A stretch of DNA of 64,000 bases from Cryptomeria japonica. Taxonomy: Eukaryota > Streptophyta > Pinopsida > Cupressales > Cupressaceae. Below are positions 22,053 to 32,405 of the stretch, piece after piece. Both the position numbers and the translations under genes were made by a program. The DNA is taken from NCBI RefSeq assembly GCF_030272615.1, contig NC_081412.1:473666157-473730156 (forward strand). The letters are read 5' to 3'. A model generated the notes under the pieces. It worked only from the letters and a program-made list of their open reading frames with translations. It searched no databases and was not told the DNA's origin. Within the stretch, counting starts at the first letter, position 1, and every line of letters starts with the position of its first letter.

Positions 22053-23667
22053 TGATGAGGAGGTAATAGAATGAAAGGATAATCTTACACCAATCAACCT
22101 CTAAGGTTCACAACTCAACCAAAACCCTACTACCAAAGGGTCCTACACAACACCAATTCAATCTATAGTTTCATGTCACTTAACAATACCTTAGGAGACT
22201 CAAAGGCTCCAATATGTCCCCTTCCAAAATAACAAAACACTCACATGTCTTGATTGACTACACACACCTTTTCTTACATGAGTGGGCTACTACTAAGATT
22301 TAGGGGTTTGAAGGGCCCACTTGACCAATTCAACACAACAACCCTTGGAGGGGTACTATTAGAACATATTGACACAAATGAGATAGGATTCCATGGTCTA
22401 GACTCTTCGTACCATCAATATTGACTCACTTGCTCATAGATAGACTTGATTGCATTTAGGCCTCCTTTTGGGGTAATCAGGTAATACCTTTTGATTCCAA
22501 AAGGATCTAGACAAAAAAATTATATTTATTGACACCCTTTTGGGATTTCTCCACAATATCTCACTTTCAGGTTCCAAGACAATTTGTAGATATTCCAATC
22601 GATACTGCACCAATTGACCTAATAGGGCTATTAGGCCTTCTTGATTGGGCACTTTCCAAAATCTTGTATGATCCTCCTTCTTGATGAATTTACCTAAACA
22701 TGGAATGTTATATCAACCTCCAAAACACTCTTCTACAACATTCAAACCTCTTCCCTGTGCTCTACAACTCAATTCACATGTACTCTCATCATTCAACTGG
22801 TTTGTCACATGATGATGCCAGACCTATGGATTCTTCATCAAACATAAAAAAATGTTGGATGAAAATTTTGGCACTAGATTATTACTTATCATACAGAGGC
22901 CTATCATATTCCACAGTTTCAAGATTCTTGACTGAGAATTGGTAGGCCAAAATCCATTATATTAGTCAAAACCTAAGGTTTAAAGGGTTTCAGACCACCT
23001 GATAAAGTAATGCTTGCCAAACAGAACATAGATCACTTCAAAAATTTAAACAAATTTCAAAAGAAAGGTAAGTAACTATAGTTTTAGGATTTGTATCATA
23101 ATCATACTTGCCAATTAACCTTCAATGCAGAATCAAGAGAAAATCAGACAGTTTCTCAAAATTTCCAACACTTTGATGCTTGTATCATGCTCCAACTAAC
23201 GAAAAACCTACATATTTTGGCCTTTGGGACCTTTATAGGTTCTTCCAAAATTACCACAACCATTCCCAACCAATTTTCAAGTGAACTAATCTTTGCAGTA
23301 CAAAACCAACCAAAGTTGCAAAATTGTCATGACAACAAATGGACAACTTTTGCAACTTGTTACTAACTTAGACTTCAGACTACCTTAGTACACTAAAGTC
23401 ATCACATATAATTTTATTTCATCAAAAATAACTCAAATAACCCTTTGGTCACCTAGTCTCAAAATTTAGACTATTGTGATCCTTAATGACTCAAATTTCT
23501 CTACAAGACCCTAACTAACAATTTGATCCACATTTGGACAAAACTTGTCACACTCCTATTACATTGATTACATCAACGAACCATGGGATCTCATTACATT
23601 CATCCTAGACTATTTGACAACCAAGGTGACCTTAATCTATGTCTTCATAGGTGGTGCTCCTGCACCA
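22053..23667 (-). repeat. Gypsy A 3' LTR
   Basis: Read on the minus strand it starts TGGTGCAGGAGCACC at 23667, just after the purine-rich CTGGGGAGTA (polypurine tract, about 23668-23678), and ends ...CCTCATCA at 22053. The first ~141 bp match 30195-30335, the surviving outer part of the 5' LTR. The terminal bases form a small inverted repeat (GGTGC-agga-GCACC). The length of about 1.6 kb is normal for plant gypsy LTRs. Confidence 0.75.
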
Positions 23668-23689
23668 TACTCCCCAGGTAAAAATTGTC

Positions 23690-24211
23690 TCAAGTCCTCT
23701 TAGAGACCAATTGCTGCAAATCAACAGCCTTCTTTTTAATGTCTTCATCCAACATCCATGTAGCTTTTGAGTCAAGAAGTACTTTCCATTTAACAAAGTT
23801 ATCAAAATAGGTCTTGTGTCTTGTCCTCTTGGCTTCCCTACTATCCAAAATGCACTCCATCTTAGGTGGCTCCATAGATGGGAGGTGTTTCATCCATTCT
23901 TCATCTTCTAGAATAGTTTCACCTTCACTTTCTCCCATAGTAGGACTCATGTACAATGCTAGATCAGAAAAATTGAATATGGGTGAAATAGGAATATCAT
24001 TAGGGAGTTCAATTTTATAAGCATTAGGACCATATTTCTTTAAAATTTTACAAGGCCCAATCTTTCTCATCATCAACTTGCTATGGCTTCCCTTTGGCAA
24101 CCTATTCTTGTTAAGATGAACCATGACCATGTCACCTACTTCGTACTGCACATCTCTCCTTCTTTGGTCCAATATTGCCTTAGTCTTTTGTATGTAATAG
24201 TGTAGGTTATC
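23690..24211 (-). pseudogene. Gypsy A integrase C-terminus with chromodomain-like tail
   Basis: The minus strand reads DNLHYYIQKTKAILDQRRR, YEVGDMVMVHLNKNRLPKG, MRKIGPCKILKKYG, NAYKIELPNDIPISPIFN, then YFDNFVKWKVLLDSKATWML. The VGDMVMVHL...GPCKIL part is the SH3-like integrase C-terminal domain. The last stretch (YxxxFVKWK...ATW) is a degenerate chromodomain, used by chromoviruses to target heterochromatin. The frame is open here but detached from the catalytic core by the solo LTR. Confidence 0.82.
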
Positions 24212-25734
24212 TGATGTAGAGCACCATAGTTCCAAAACACATTCACTCAAGAACCCTTCAAGGCTCATTCCAAACTATTCATTTAAGGCATAAAAACAAC
24301 TTCTCCATCAATATCAATCTATCATCATACTTTCATGCATGCTACAGGGGTTCATTAATTATGTCTCAAACATATCCAATCATTTATACCTTTGCAAACC
24401 ATTAAACTTCATTGTTCATTGAAATATTCCAATTCACTATCATCAAAGTGATTGTCATTCACATGACAGTTTTCTATACCTTCACACAGACATTAATAAA
24501 TTTCAAACTAGAGCATATTTGGAAGATCGCTTTGGTTAGGATATAGAAAGATAGGTTTTCAAAGTCATATCAAACATTCAGAACAATCCAACGGTTCAAT
24601 AAAAAGTTGTCATCTCTATACCGAGACCAAATTTTGTCTGTCATAAATCTGGAAAATGTATGCTTGCTGCCTACTAGGGCATCATATTAACCAAAAGAAA
24701 ATAATACCATACTCAAATGAAATCCCTCTGAATATAATTTCATGATATGCAAGTCATTAATTTTTCCAATGGTGAAATCACAAGATAAGTACAAACCCTT
24801 TCCAAGAACTCCATTTAAGACAGTTTAAAACTAGTTTTCACCAAAATCTTCATAAATTCCACAAATATAAAAAAAAATGCCTCATACCAAAGGTAAAAGA
24901 AAGAGGATTCACATATCTTTTCAATAAGTCTATTTATAGGTCTTAATAATCTCATATGAGTTCATACCATACGCTGCAATGTGACTATTCTCAGGAAGTG
25001 TCAAATCTGCAATTAACAACTTTCACCAAAACTTCCATATCTTCTTCATTTCTAAACATAATAACTCCAAACCAAAAGAAAAAGAAAGGTAATTAACATA
25101 TATAACTATAAATTATACATATACAAAGGTTTCCAGGCCATACATGGTCGTACAAGGCCTGGAACCAACACAAAAACTGGAAAGCCAAACAAAATAACAA
25201 TAGTAGAATGCACCAAAATGTATCCAAAATGTTCTCCTTTCTTCTCTATTCTTCCAATAATGATTTGGTTCGACCAATACAACATATTTATAGACTCTTT
25301 GGTAGTTATAAACCATCCAACTACCTTTATGACCCTTCATCTTCCCTTTTACAACTTTATGTGCAATTTTTGCACTTTTACATTTTTGCAAATGTTGCAC
25401 TTTTGCAATTTTCTTGCAACGTTGACACTTTTTCCTAATGACTCTCCAAATTGTAGAAACCCCATAAACATGTCCAAATAATCTATTTAATACATTTTAC
25501 ATACTTGATAGCCTTCTCATGGCCTTTTATACAATTTTGACCATCTTGACCTATAAGGGCCTATATGGACAACTAAGACATAATCAAGACTTGGTTACAT
25601 TTTTAGGCTTCCAAGCCTTACAAATAATTCCAAATGGATTCAAATACATTATAAATGACCTTCAAATATCAATTATATTTCAAATGATTACTTTGACCAT
25701 ATATTTTCCTTACACCATGGGTGCTCCTGCACCA
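24212..25734 (-). mobile_element. Solo LTR of a related gypsy, inserted in the gypsy A integrase
   Basis: On the minus strand it begins TGGTGCAGGAGCACC (25734), the same 15 bp that start gypsy A's LTR, and ends ...CTCTACATCA (24212). The flanks TTATC (24207-24211) and GTATC (25735-25739) agree at four of five bases, consistent with a 5-bp target duplication. Integrase coding stops at its right edge and resumes at its left edge. No gag-pol lies inside, so it is a solo LTR left by recombination. The interior shows no obvious alignment to gypsy A's LTR, so it is another subfamily. Confidence 0.65.
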
Positions 25735-25739
25735 GTATC

Positions 25740-26530
25740 CCTGACTTGTTGGTGAACCTCTTTCATAGCCTTTGTAAATTCATCAGCATGTCCACTCCTC
25801 ATCCAATCCCTGAACATCTCTTGATTCAAAAACTCCTCTTGGATGACTACCATACACAATCTCAAAAGGACTCAGACCTGTACTTCTATTTGTTGAATCA
25901 TTATAGGCATATTCTTCTTGAGGTATCACCACATCCCAACTACGTCCATGCTCTCTTCTCAAACATCTAAGAAGGTTTTATAATGACCTATTCATGGCCT
26001 TAGTTTGGCCATCAGTCTGAGGGTGATAGGATGAACTAAAAGACAAGTTTGTACACAATATTTTCGACAAGGTTCTCCAAAAATGTCCTACAAATTTGCT
26101 GTCCCTATAAGATACAATACTGAAAGGCAACCCATGGATTCTGATAATTTCTTTGAAAAACAATCCTGCAATATAGCTAGCATCATTTGTGGTTTTACAA
26201 GGAATAAAGTGAGCCATCTTGTTGAACCTATCTACCACAACAAACACACTGTCATGACCAGTCTTTGTATTTGGTAACCCCATCACAGAGTCCATACTCA
26301 AGCTTTCCCAAGGTCTGCTTGGTATAGGAAAAGGTTGGTACAATCCTGCATTGGTTGAGACCCCCTTTACTCTCTGACACATAGTGAAACTCTCAACAAA
26401 CCTTCTGATATCAGTTTGCATCCATGGTCAAAAGTAAAATCTCCTAACTAGGTCCAAGGTCTTATTGAGCCTAAAATGACCTCCTAAACCACCACTATGT
26501 TTCTCCTTCACTACATTATCCCTCATTTAA
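25740..26530 (-). pseudogene. Gypsy A integrase zinc-binding and catalytic core
   Basis: Minus strand: GGHFRLNKTLDLVRRFYF and ESFTMCQRVKG (HHCC region; the first Cys of the usual CxxC is Phe), then PWESLSMDSVMGLP, VFVVVDRFNKMAHFIPC, DSKFVGHFW and SSSYHPQTDGQTKAMNRSL. The core aspartates (MDSV, RDSKF) and YHPQTDGQT motif match Ty3/gypsy integrases. The frame then degrades (SPFEIVYGSHPRGVFE in a shifted frame) up to the solo LTR. With the zinc-finger change and stops it cannot be active. Confidence 0.88.
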
Positions 26531-28210
26531 CACTTAGGGATACATAGTTGACACCCCTTGAACAAAAGACCATCCCGCAAGGTGTAGTAAAAAAAATCAC
26601 TATGGAAAGCATTTGCAAACTCATTGCATACCTTATTCTTGAAATCTTGGTCATCTTCATACAATTCTTTGAGTGCCTCAACACCCATGCTCTGCAACTG
26701 CACTTGTTGCACTATCAACACCCTTCTACTTAGAGCATCTGCAACCTTATTGGCTATCCCTTTCTTATGCTTGATGAAGAAGGTGTATGCTTGGAGGCTT
26801 TCAACCCATTTTATATGCCTATGATTGAGCTTCTCTTATCCATTCAAAATACTAAGAGCATGATTATCAGTATATACAATAAATTCCTTAGGAAGCAAGT
26901 AGTGCCTCCACTTTTTCAGAGCTTATACCATGGCATACAACACTAGATCATATGAGGAATACTTCCTCTTTGTTTCATTCAGTTTTTCACAGAAAAAGGC
27001 CACCAGTCTTCCATCTTGGCTCAATACTGCTCCTATAGCCAACCCACTTGCATCACATTCAATGGTGAATACCTTACTGAAATCAGGCAATACTAGGACT
27101 GGGTACTTGGCAACTTTCTGTTTCAAACACTCAAAACTTTGATCTACTTCTTTATACCATACAAACTTCACCTTACCACCACCCTTAATGGTTTCTAACA
27201 TAGGTGCACAAATATCATAGTAATTCCTAATGAATTTTCTATAAAATGTTGCCAAACCATGAAAAATTCTTATCTCTCCTCTTGTCTTAGGTGTAGGCCA
27301 GTTCAAAATAGCCTCTACCCTAGAAGAATCCATCTTCAAGTCACCCTTAGAGATGACAAAGCCTAGGTAAACCAATTCCTGCTTCATGAAGTCACGCTTT
27401 TCCAAATTTATCATCAACTTCTGCTCCTGGAACCGCTTCAAGACTATCTCCAAGTGTTTCACATGGTCCTCCTTGCTCTTACTGAATACCAATATTTCAT
27501 CAAGGTAGACTACCAAAATCTTCCCTGTAAACTCCTGCAACACTTCATTCATTAGTCTCATAAAGGTGCTAGGGGCACTTGAAAGACCAAAAGGCATCAC
27601 AAGCCACTCATATAACCCTTCATTGGTTTTAAATGCAGTCTTCCACTCATCCCCCTCTCTTATCCTTATCTGATGGTACCCACTCTTGAGGTCAATCTTG
27701 GAGAAATAGGTAGCTCCCCCCAAATAATCCATTAAATCCTCTACCCTTTGAATAGGAAACCTATATTTGATGGTTATCCTATTGATAGTCGTGGAATCAC
27801 TACAAAGCCTCCATTTCCCATCCTTCTTTGGGGACAAAACACTAGGTGCTGCACATGGGATAAGGCTCTTTCTCACTAACCCTTTGTCTAGGATTTCTTG
27901 AACTTGTCTTGCTATCTCTTAATTCTGATGATGGGTCATTTTATATGCAACCTTGCTAGGGAGTATTGCTCCTGGTATGATGTTAGTCTGATGTCTAATA
28001 TCTCTAATAGGTGGCAGGGAATCAGGTATGTCTTCTGCAACCACTCCTTTGTATCTCTTAAGTATTTCTTTGACCTCATTAGGTCCTACCTCACTCACAC
28101 CCATCTTCTTTTCTTCCTTGGGCTTCACAATCAAAGAAAAGCCTACTCCACCTTCCTCCTTTAGTGTATCTAGGAATTTTTTTCTCCCACCATCATCACA
28201 CTAGATCGTA
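26530..28210 (-). pseudogene. Gypsy A reverse transcriptase-RNase H
   Basis: A nearly continuous minus-strand frame. RT motifs in order: [60 protein letters not shown] and [13 protein letters not shown]; then the connection and RNase H ([36 protein letters not shown]). The active site reads YLDE instead of YxDD, so the second catalytic aspartate is lost. Stops occur at QN*EIARQ, MV*ALKKW and NG*EKL. A frameshift separates it from the protease frame near 28140-28215. Confidence 0.92.
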
Positions 28211-28214
28211 CCTA

Positions 28215-28658
28215 TTATGGGTCCCCTTCTACCAATGACTGTATCTTATAAGTCACGCCATCATTTTGGAAAGAGTAAGCATTCTTTTCCCCATCATGTT
28301 GAGCCTTCCTATCAAACTGCCATGGCCTGCCAAGCAAAAGATGACAAGCATCCATAGGAAGGATATCACACAAAATCTTGTCCTTATACCCCCGAATACT
28401 AAATTCTACCCATGCTTGTTCATTGATGAGTATGTGTTGCCCCTTGTTCAACCAACTGACTCTATATGGACAACTATGGGGTACTTTCTCTAAGTTCAAC
28501 TTTTTTACAACTTCCAAAGATATAATGTTATCAGTAGAACCTAAGTCTATTACAACTTTACAAACCTTACCTTGAATCTTGCAATTGAATTTAAACAAAG
28601 CCCTTCTTTGGGGTGGCTCAGTCTTCACTGGTTCCTTGAGCAGTGTCCTCTTTATCAT
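28215..28658 (-). pseudogene. Gypsy A retropepsin
   Basis: Minus strand: FKFNCKIQGKVCKVVIDLGSTDNIIS, RVSWLNKGQHILI, DILPMDACHLLLGRPWQFDRK and KNAYSFQNDG, each seen in order. DLGSTDNI is the place of the catalytic DSGSTxN motif; Ser is replaced by Leu. The LLGRPW motif is kept. This protease would release gag and pol products in the virus-like particle. It shares frame with gag upstream and is out of frame with RT downstream. Confidence 0.85.
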
Positions 28659-29520
28659 CAGGTTCTATCCCATTTTTGATGTCAAATTCACTTATGAAGA
28701 TATCACACTCCTTGCATCTTCTTGAATCAAAGTGGTTCTCCTATCACCACCATGAGAAGTTGAGGCCTTCTCTGGATACTTGTAAGCCAAATGTCCCATC
28801 TGATTGCAATTGTAGCATATCATATTGGAGAACTTCGATCCTCTCCCTGATCCATTTGTCCCACCTCTTCCATTAGGTCTTCTCCCTTGGTAGCCTCCTC
28901 TGCTACTTGAGTCTCCAACTTTATCTCCTTGGCTAGACTCACCCCTAGACCTTTCGTTAGGATTTCTTCCTCCAAAACTGCCTCTGCCTCTGCCTCTGAA
29001 ACTTCTCCCTCCTTTACCTCTGTTACCTTTCTAATTCCTCCTCTTTAGCTTCTCTTCTACCCTTAGGGCTAATTGGAAGCACTTGCTCATTGTCTCTAGT
29101 GCCAGGATGCTATTCTCATCTTGGATGTTCACTCTTAGGCCATTCAAGTACATGGCTACTTTCTCTGGTTCCTCTTCTTGTCTCTTTGATCTAAGACTGA
29201 GTTTATGAAACTCCTCCACATATGTATTCACATCAAGTTCTCTTTGTCCGAGGTTCTACAAATTCTTGTATATCTGCACTTCATACTTAATGGGCATGAA
29301 TTGTACCTTGACTTTAGCCTTCATCCTTTTCCAAGAGGTTATCATACTCCTCCCCTCCTTAACTCTCTCCCCTTGTACATAGTTCCACCATGTAAGAGTA
29401 GACCGCTTCAACCCTGCCTTTTCCAGCTTGACTCTCTTATCTTAAGGGATTTTTGTGTACTCAAAATGATTGACTGACTTCAAGGCAACCCATCTATCTT
29501 CAGTTACTATCTTCCCCTAT
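28659..29520 (-). pseudogene. Gypsy A gag (capsid and zinc knuckle)
   Basis: Minus strand: LTWWNYVQGERVKEG, MKAKVKVQFMPIKYE, TYVEEFHKLSLRSKRQEEEP and AMYLNGLRVNIQDE (capsid), then a Gly/Arg/Ser-rich linker (SFRGRGRGSFGGRN) and the zinc knuckle CYNCNQMGHLAYKYPEK near 28820-28770. The last zinc ligand of C-x2-C-x4-H-x4-C is Tyr, a G-to-A type change. The N-terminus is cut near 29520, next to a short direct repeat TATCTTCAGTTACTAT (about 29491 and 29517). Confidence 0.82.
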
Positions 29521-29524
29521 CTTC

Positions 29525-30194
29525 AGTTACTATTGAATTTTTTGATACTGTTGGAGTAACCGGTTCTGCATTTTGTTTCGGTATAGGTGTTACTAGTTCA
29601 GTTAAGACCATTTCCATTGTCGGTTCTTGCTCGTAAATTCTGATTTGACTTCTATTCTACTCATCCACCTTGACATTAGTGCTCTCCACAATTCTCTGCA
29701 ATCTTTTGTTATAACATCTATATGTTTTGCTTTCATTAGAGTAACCAAGAAATATTCCTTCATTACATCTAGGATCAAACTTTTAATTCACTACTAGAGA
29801 TTTTGAAATACTTAACTGTAGATGTATGACCAAACCATAACTCCTAAAGTGACTTACCGGTAAACCAAACTAGATCCAAGATCAAACAAACATTTGTCGG
29901 TTAACCTTCAAACTGACTTCCAAAGATCTGAAACAGACTTTTAGACCACTAGCAGGGGCAACATAAGATCTGTCATTTTTACCTCCCCTTAAGGTGAATT
30001 CCTTACTTACCAGATGAGTGTCCTGCCAGTGTGGAAACATTCTTCTCTGTCGGTTGAGTAACCAGGGTATATACTTTAGCTAAATGAACATATGGGGCAA
30101 TTGATTCTGTCAGTCGAGCCTCAGACTTCATAGCCCACTTCTTCTCATGCTCCTTCCGAGTGTCATCAACCTTCTTCTTTCTCTTCTGAATTTC
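29525..30194 (-). pseudogene. Ty1/copia fragment inside gypsy A
   Basis: The minus-strand text near 29870-29690 reads FGLPVSHFRSYG, KFDPRCNEGIFLGYSNESKTYRCYN and RIVESTNVKVDE. KFDPR...GIFLGYS...YR is the conserved linker between integrase and RT in Ty1/copia polyproteins. It occupies the place where the rest of gypsy A's 5' LTR and leader should be, so it came with, or after, a deletion. The 30000-30194 part (KRKKKVDDTRKEHEKKW) is unassigned. No LTRs of this copia piece are visible. Confidence 0.72.
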
Positions 30195-30335
30195 ACCCAC
30201 ACGTGGACAAAACTTGTCACACTCCTATTACATTGATTACATCAATGACCCATGGGTCTCATTACATTCAGCCTAGACTAGTTGACAACCAACATGACCT
30301 TAATCTATGCCTTCATAGGTGGTGCTCCTGCACCA
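30195..30335 (-). repeat. Gypsy A 5' LTR remnant
   Basis: Matches the first ~141 bp (element sense) of the 3' LTR at 23526-23667 with a few differences, including the TGGTGCAGGAGCACC start at 30335. The rest of the 5' LTR and the primer binding site are absent. Confidence 0.8.
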
Positions 30336-30340
30336 CCAAG

Positions 30341-30900
30341 CCCAACCCTTCCATGGCTAGGAAAAATAACAAAGGAGCCATGAAGAAAAGGATCACTATA
30401 GGCTTAGATGAGTCAGACATTGATGATGAGGAAGAGGCCAAGAAGGAAGTTGAATAACAAGATATTAGCTTAGGTGAGAGACACTCTATGTGTCTAATTG
30501 CTAAAGATAATAGAAGCAAAAATTTCACTAAGGAAGCCCTTATTTTTCATGAGGTTTATGCTCCTAAAGAGTATGTGGACCTTTCTTCTGAGATGAGGAC
30601 TTTCTTTAACATTAAGGAGTTTTAGGATGAGACTGATGAAAATTCAGAGGCCATTATTGAGCCTAAGGATGAAGGTGAGAGGCTAGTTCAAACAACCTCA
30701 TCCCCTTTTTACGTTGGTGAGGAAGATATAAGGCTAATTCCTCAAGATCATCCTCCTATAAAGAATGAAGATAGAATTCTCAAGCTAAAGGGTCAAATTG
30801 AAGATTTACAGGTTCACGTAATGAAGCTAGAAACTAGACTAGAGGAGTGCTGAAAGAAAAAAATCCAGATTCGTAGGGCAATCACTTAACTCTATGTCAT
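30341..30900 (+). pseudogene. Additional ORF of LINE C, C-terminal part
   Basis: Continues in frame from 22047 once gypsy A is excised: PNPSMARKNNKGAMKKR, GLDESDIDDEEEAKKEVE, then SKNFTKEALIFHEVYAPKEY, DLSSEMRTFFNIKEF and NEDRILKLKGQIEDLQVHVM. Stops at VE*QD, EF*DE and EC*KK interrupt it. The composition is charged, and the end has heptad-like leucine spacing suggesting a coiled coil. Unknown family. It is followed by the 3' untranslated region of the LINE (about 31150-31555). Confidence 0.55.
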
Positions 30901-31149
30901 TACATCTATGGAATTATGAGATTAGCTTCTATGGGATTTGTCTTGGGGTAGAGCGAGATAAGGAGGAGAGCCAAGAAATAACAATACATTGGTCACCTTT
31001 AGGAGAAGGATTAGATTGATGAAGTTCTGGACCAGGACACTTGATAGGACCATATGAGGATGCTCGCAAGGAGCTAGAAGATTCTCAATAGTAATAATGA
31101 AGAGGTTCATGATGGGATGCTAGGTGATGTGCCTTTTTTTATTTCTTTT

Positions 31150-31556
31150 TTTAAAGTTTATTGACATTGATGGCTCTAGTAAAGTTAGTAGCCTAATATG
31201 GCTTAGGTTTTATAGGATCTCTAAGTTTAATGAGGACTGCGTGTTGCCTAAGACTATGGTTTTATTTTGATAATGGTACCATTAATAGTGTTTATTTGGG
31301 CTTTAATCCTCATGATAATATGACTTAATTTTATTAGATTCTATTGTTTTGGGTGGAGAACCTCTTTCGGGAGGTTTGGGTTTTGGGTTTTGGGTTTTAG
31401 TGTTTGTGTTTACTCACTAGTGGGTTAGCTTCATGAATTTTGTTGGGTTCTTGCTGTGTGATGTCAGTTCATGTTCTGTTGTTGCTCAATTTTTCTATTT
31501 GAAGCTTTTCTCTGTGAGGGATCAAGGTGCTTTTTCCTTCTCAAGTAGCAAAAAAC
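31150..31556 (+). other. LINE C 3' untranslated region and tail
   Basis: G/T-rich sequence with GTTTGGGTTTTGGGTTTTGG near 31373-31395, then TGAGGGATCAAGGTGC and a short A-rich tail before the target duplication. The wording resembles the 3' ends of plant L1-type LINEs. Its G/T-rich run could form G-quadruplex-like structure, which is inference. Confidence 0.6.
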
Positions 31557-31820
31557 ATGAGAAAATCAAAATAAATATCTCTCAGCAAATATAACACAAA
31601 AGAATCAAATATTTCTCTATATAGGTTGAAATAATACCACTTTTGAACAATAATAAAATATACGAGTAGACATTCATAAGGAGTAAGGTTAAATAGTTGA
31701 TATTTTAATCAAAATAAGGAAGACTATGTTATAGATAAAACCATTTATAGAAGAGGTTTTTAATTTCTATCTTATGAGATACCATGTGAACAAATTTATA
31801 GAAACAATTTTTGTGGAGCC
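31557..31820. repeat. Repeat R1, right part of the copy split by LINE C
   Basis: Aligns with 3893-4155 of copy 1 (TCTCTATATAGGTTGAAATAATACC, AGAAGAGGTTTTTAAT, GAGATACCATG). It begins exactly at the LINE C target duplication and completes the part that ends at 20021. Confidence 0.75.
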
Positions 31821-32064
31821 AAAAAAAGTAGCAAATCATTAACAGTAAAAGAAATTGATTGTTTAATAAAGTTTTAGGGCATCATAAAATTAGACTAAAG
31901 AGAACAATTATAGTAAATATAGTAAAAATTGGATATACTATGCTAAGAGAATAAAATGAAATCGAAATAATGACAAAAACATAACATAAAAATTCTATTG
32001 TATCTTAAATATGTAATCAAATCAAGTAGTTATACTATATATCATTGAAAGAATATTACTATTA

Positions 32065-32405
32065 AATTTGGTTAAATTAAAAGTTGTTTTCCATGTGTCC
32101 TCAATTTGAAATTTAACCTAATGATACCCACTTTTTAGATCAACATTTAAGAATAATATGGCACCTTGAAGTTGGTCCAAAAGGTCATCAATGTGTACGA
32201 GGTGATATTGATTTTTAATGGTGATCTTTTTTTATTCCTAAAATTCAGTACACAAAAAATATGATGAAACACAAGGGTATGGACTCGATTTCAAGAATTA
32301 TTTAGATAACAAATCATGAATATTCTTTTTGCTTTTATAATTGAAAATAATTGTTTATCGATTTAATGGGGCATTAGGAAGATTGGCAACAAGAAAAATG
32401 TCAAT
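32065..32405 (-). pseudogene. Ty3/gypsy reverse transcriptase fragment
   Basis: The minus strand reads LVANLPNAPLNR near 32390, [20 protein letters not shown] near 32225-32165, then [10 protein letters not shown] and EDTWKTTFN. The [19 protein letters not shown]...DLKSGYH order is RT fingers/palm of Ty3/gypsy. Several stops; nothing else of this element is visible. Surrounding 31821-32064 and 32406-33120 show no recognised feature. Confidence 0.75.

Larger units (their letters stand above)
22053..30335 (-). mobile_element. Gypsy A: Ty3/gypsy (chromovirus-like) LTR retrotransposon, nearly full length, inactive
   Basis: Minus-strand order: LTR remnant (30195-30335), an unrelated copia piece (29525-30194), gag, protease, RT-RNase H, integrase, chromodomain-like tail, PPT and a 1.6-kb 3' LTR ending at 22053. 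Target duplication CTAAG (22048-22052) and CCAAG (30336-30340) differ by one C/T transition. Excising the element joins the plus-strand ORF of LINE C in frame (...NPK then PNPSMARK...), independent proof of both ends. A solo LTR interrupts the integrase. Catalytic residues are damaged in several domains. Confidence 0.85.
20022..31556 (+). mobile_element. LINE C: 5'-truncated LINE with RNase H and an additional downstream ORF, itself split by gypsy A
   Basis: Starts at VWKE-NNIIF (20024), a mid-ORF2 sequence between RT and RNase H, so it is 5'-truncated as LINE insertions often are. It ends with GGGATCAAGG...TAGC plus an A-rich tail at 31550-31555. The flanks form an 11-bp target duplication in R1, ACGAGAAAGTC at 20011-20021 and ATGAGAAAATC at 31557-31567 (two transition differences). 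Removing the 8.3-kb gypsy A leaves about 3.2 kb. It contains RNase H (20245-20720), a ~0.5-kb spacer, and a second ORF (21237-22047 plus 30341-30900) before the 3' UTR. That order is unusual for a plant LINE. Confidence 0.75.

Noticed and set aside
26923-27876. Functional host gene from the longest clean ORF (317 codons)
   Set aside because: It is the reverse transcriptase-RNase H of gypsy A, with a damaged YLDE active site and stops on both sides.
32065-32405. Endogenous pararetrovirus RT
   Set aside because: The IDDLLDQL...DLKSGYH wording and the lack of any movement-protein or coat motif fit Ty3/gypsy; there is no evidence for a viral origin.
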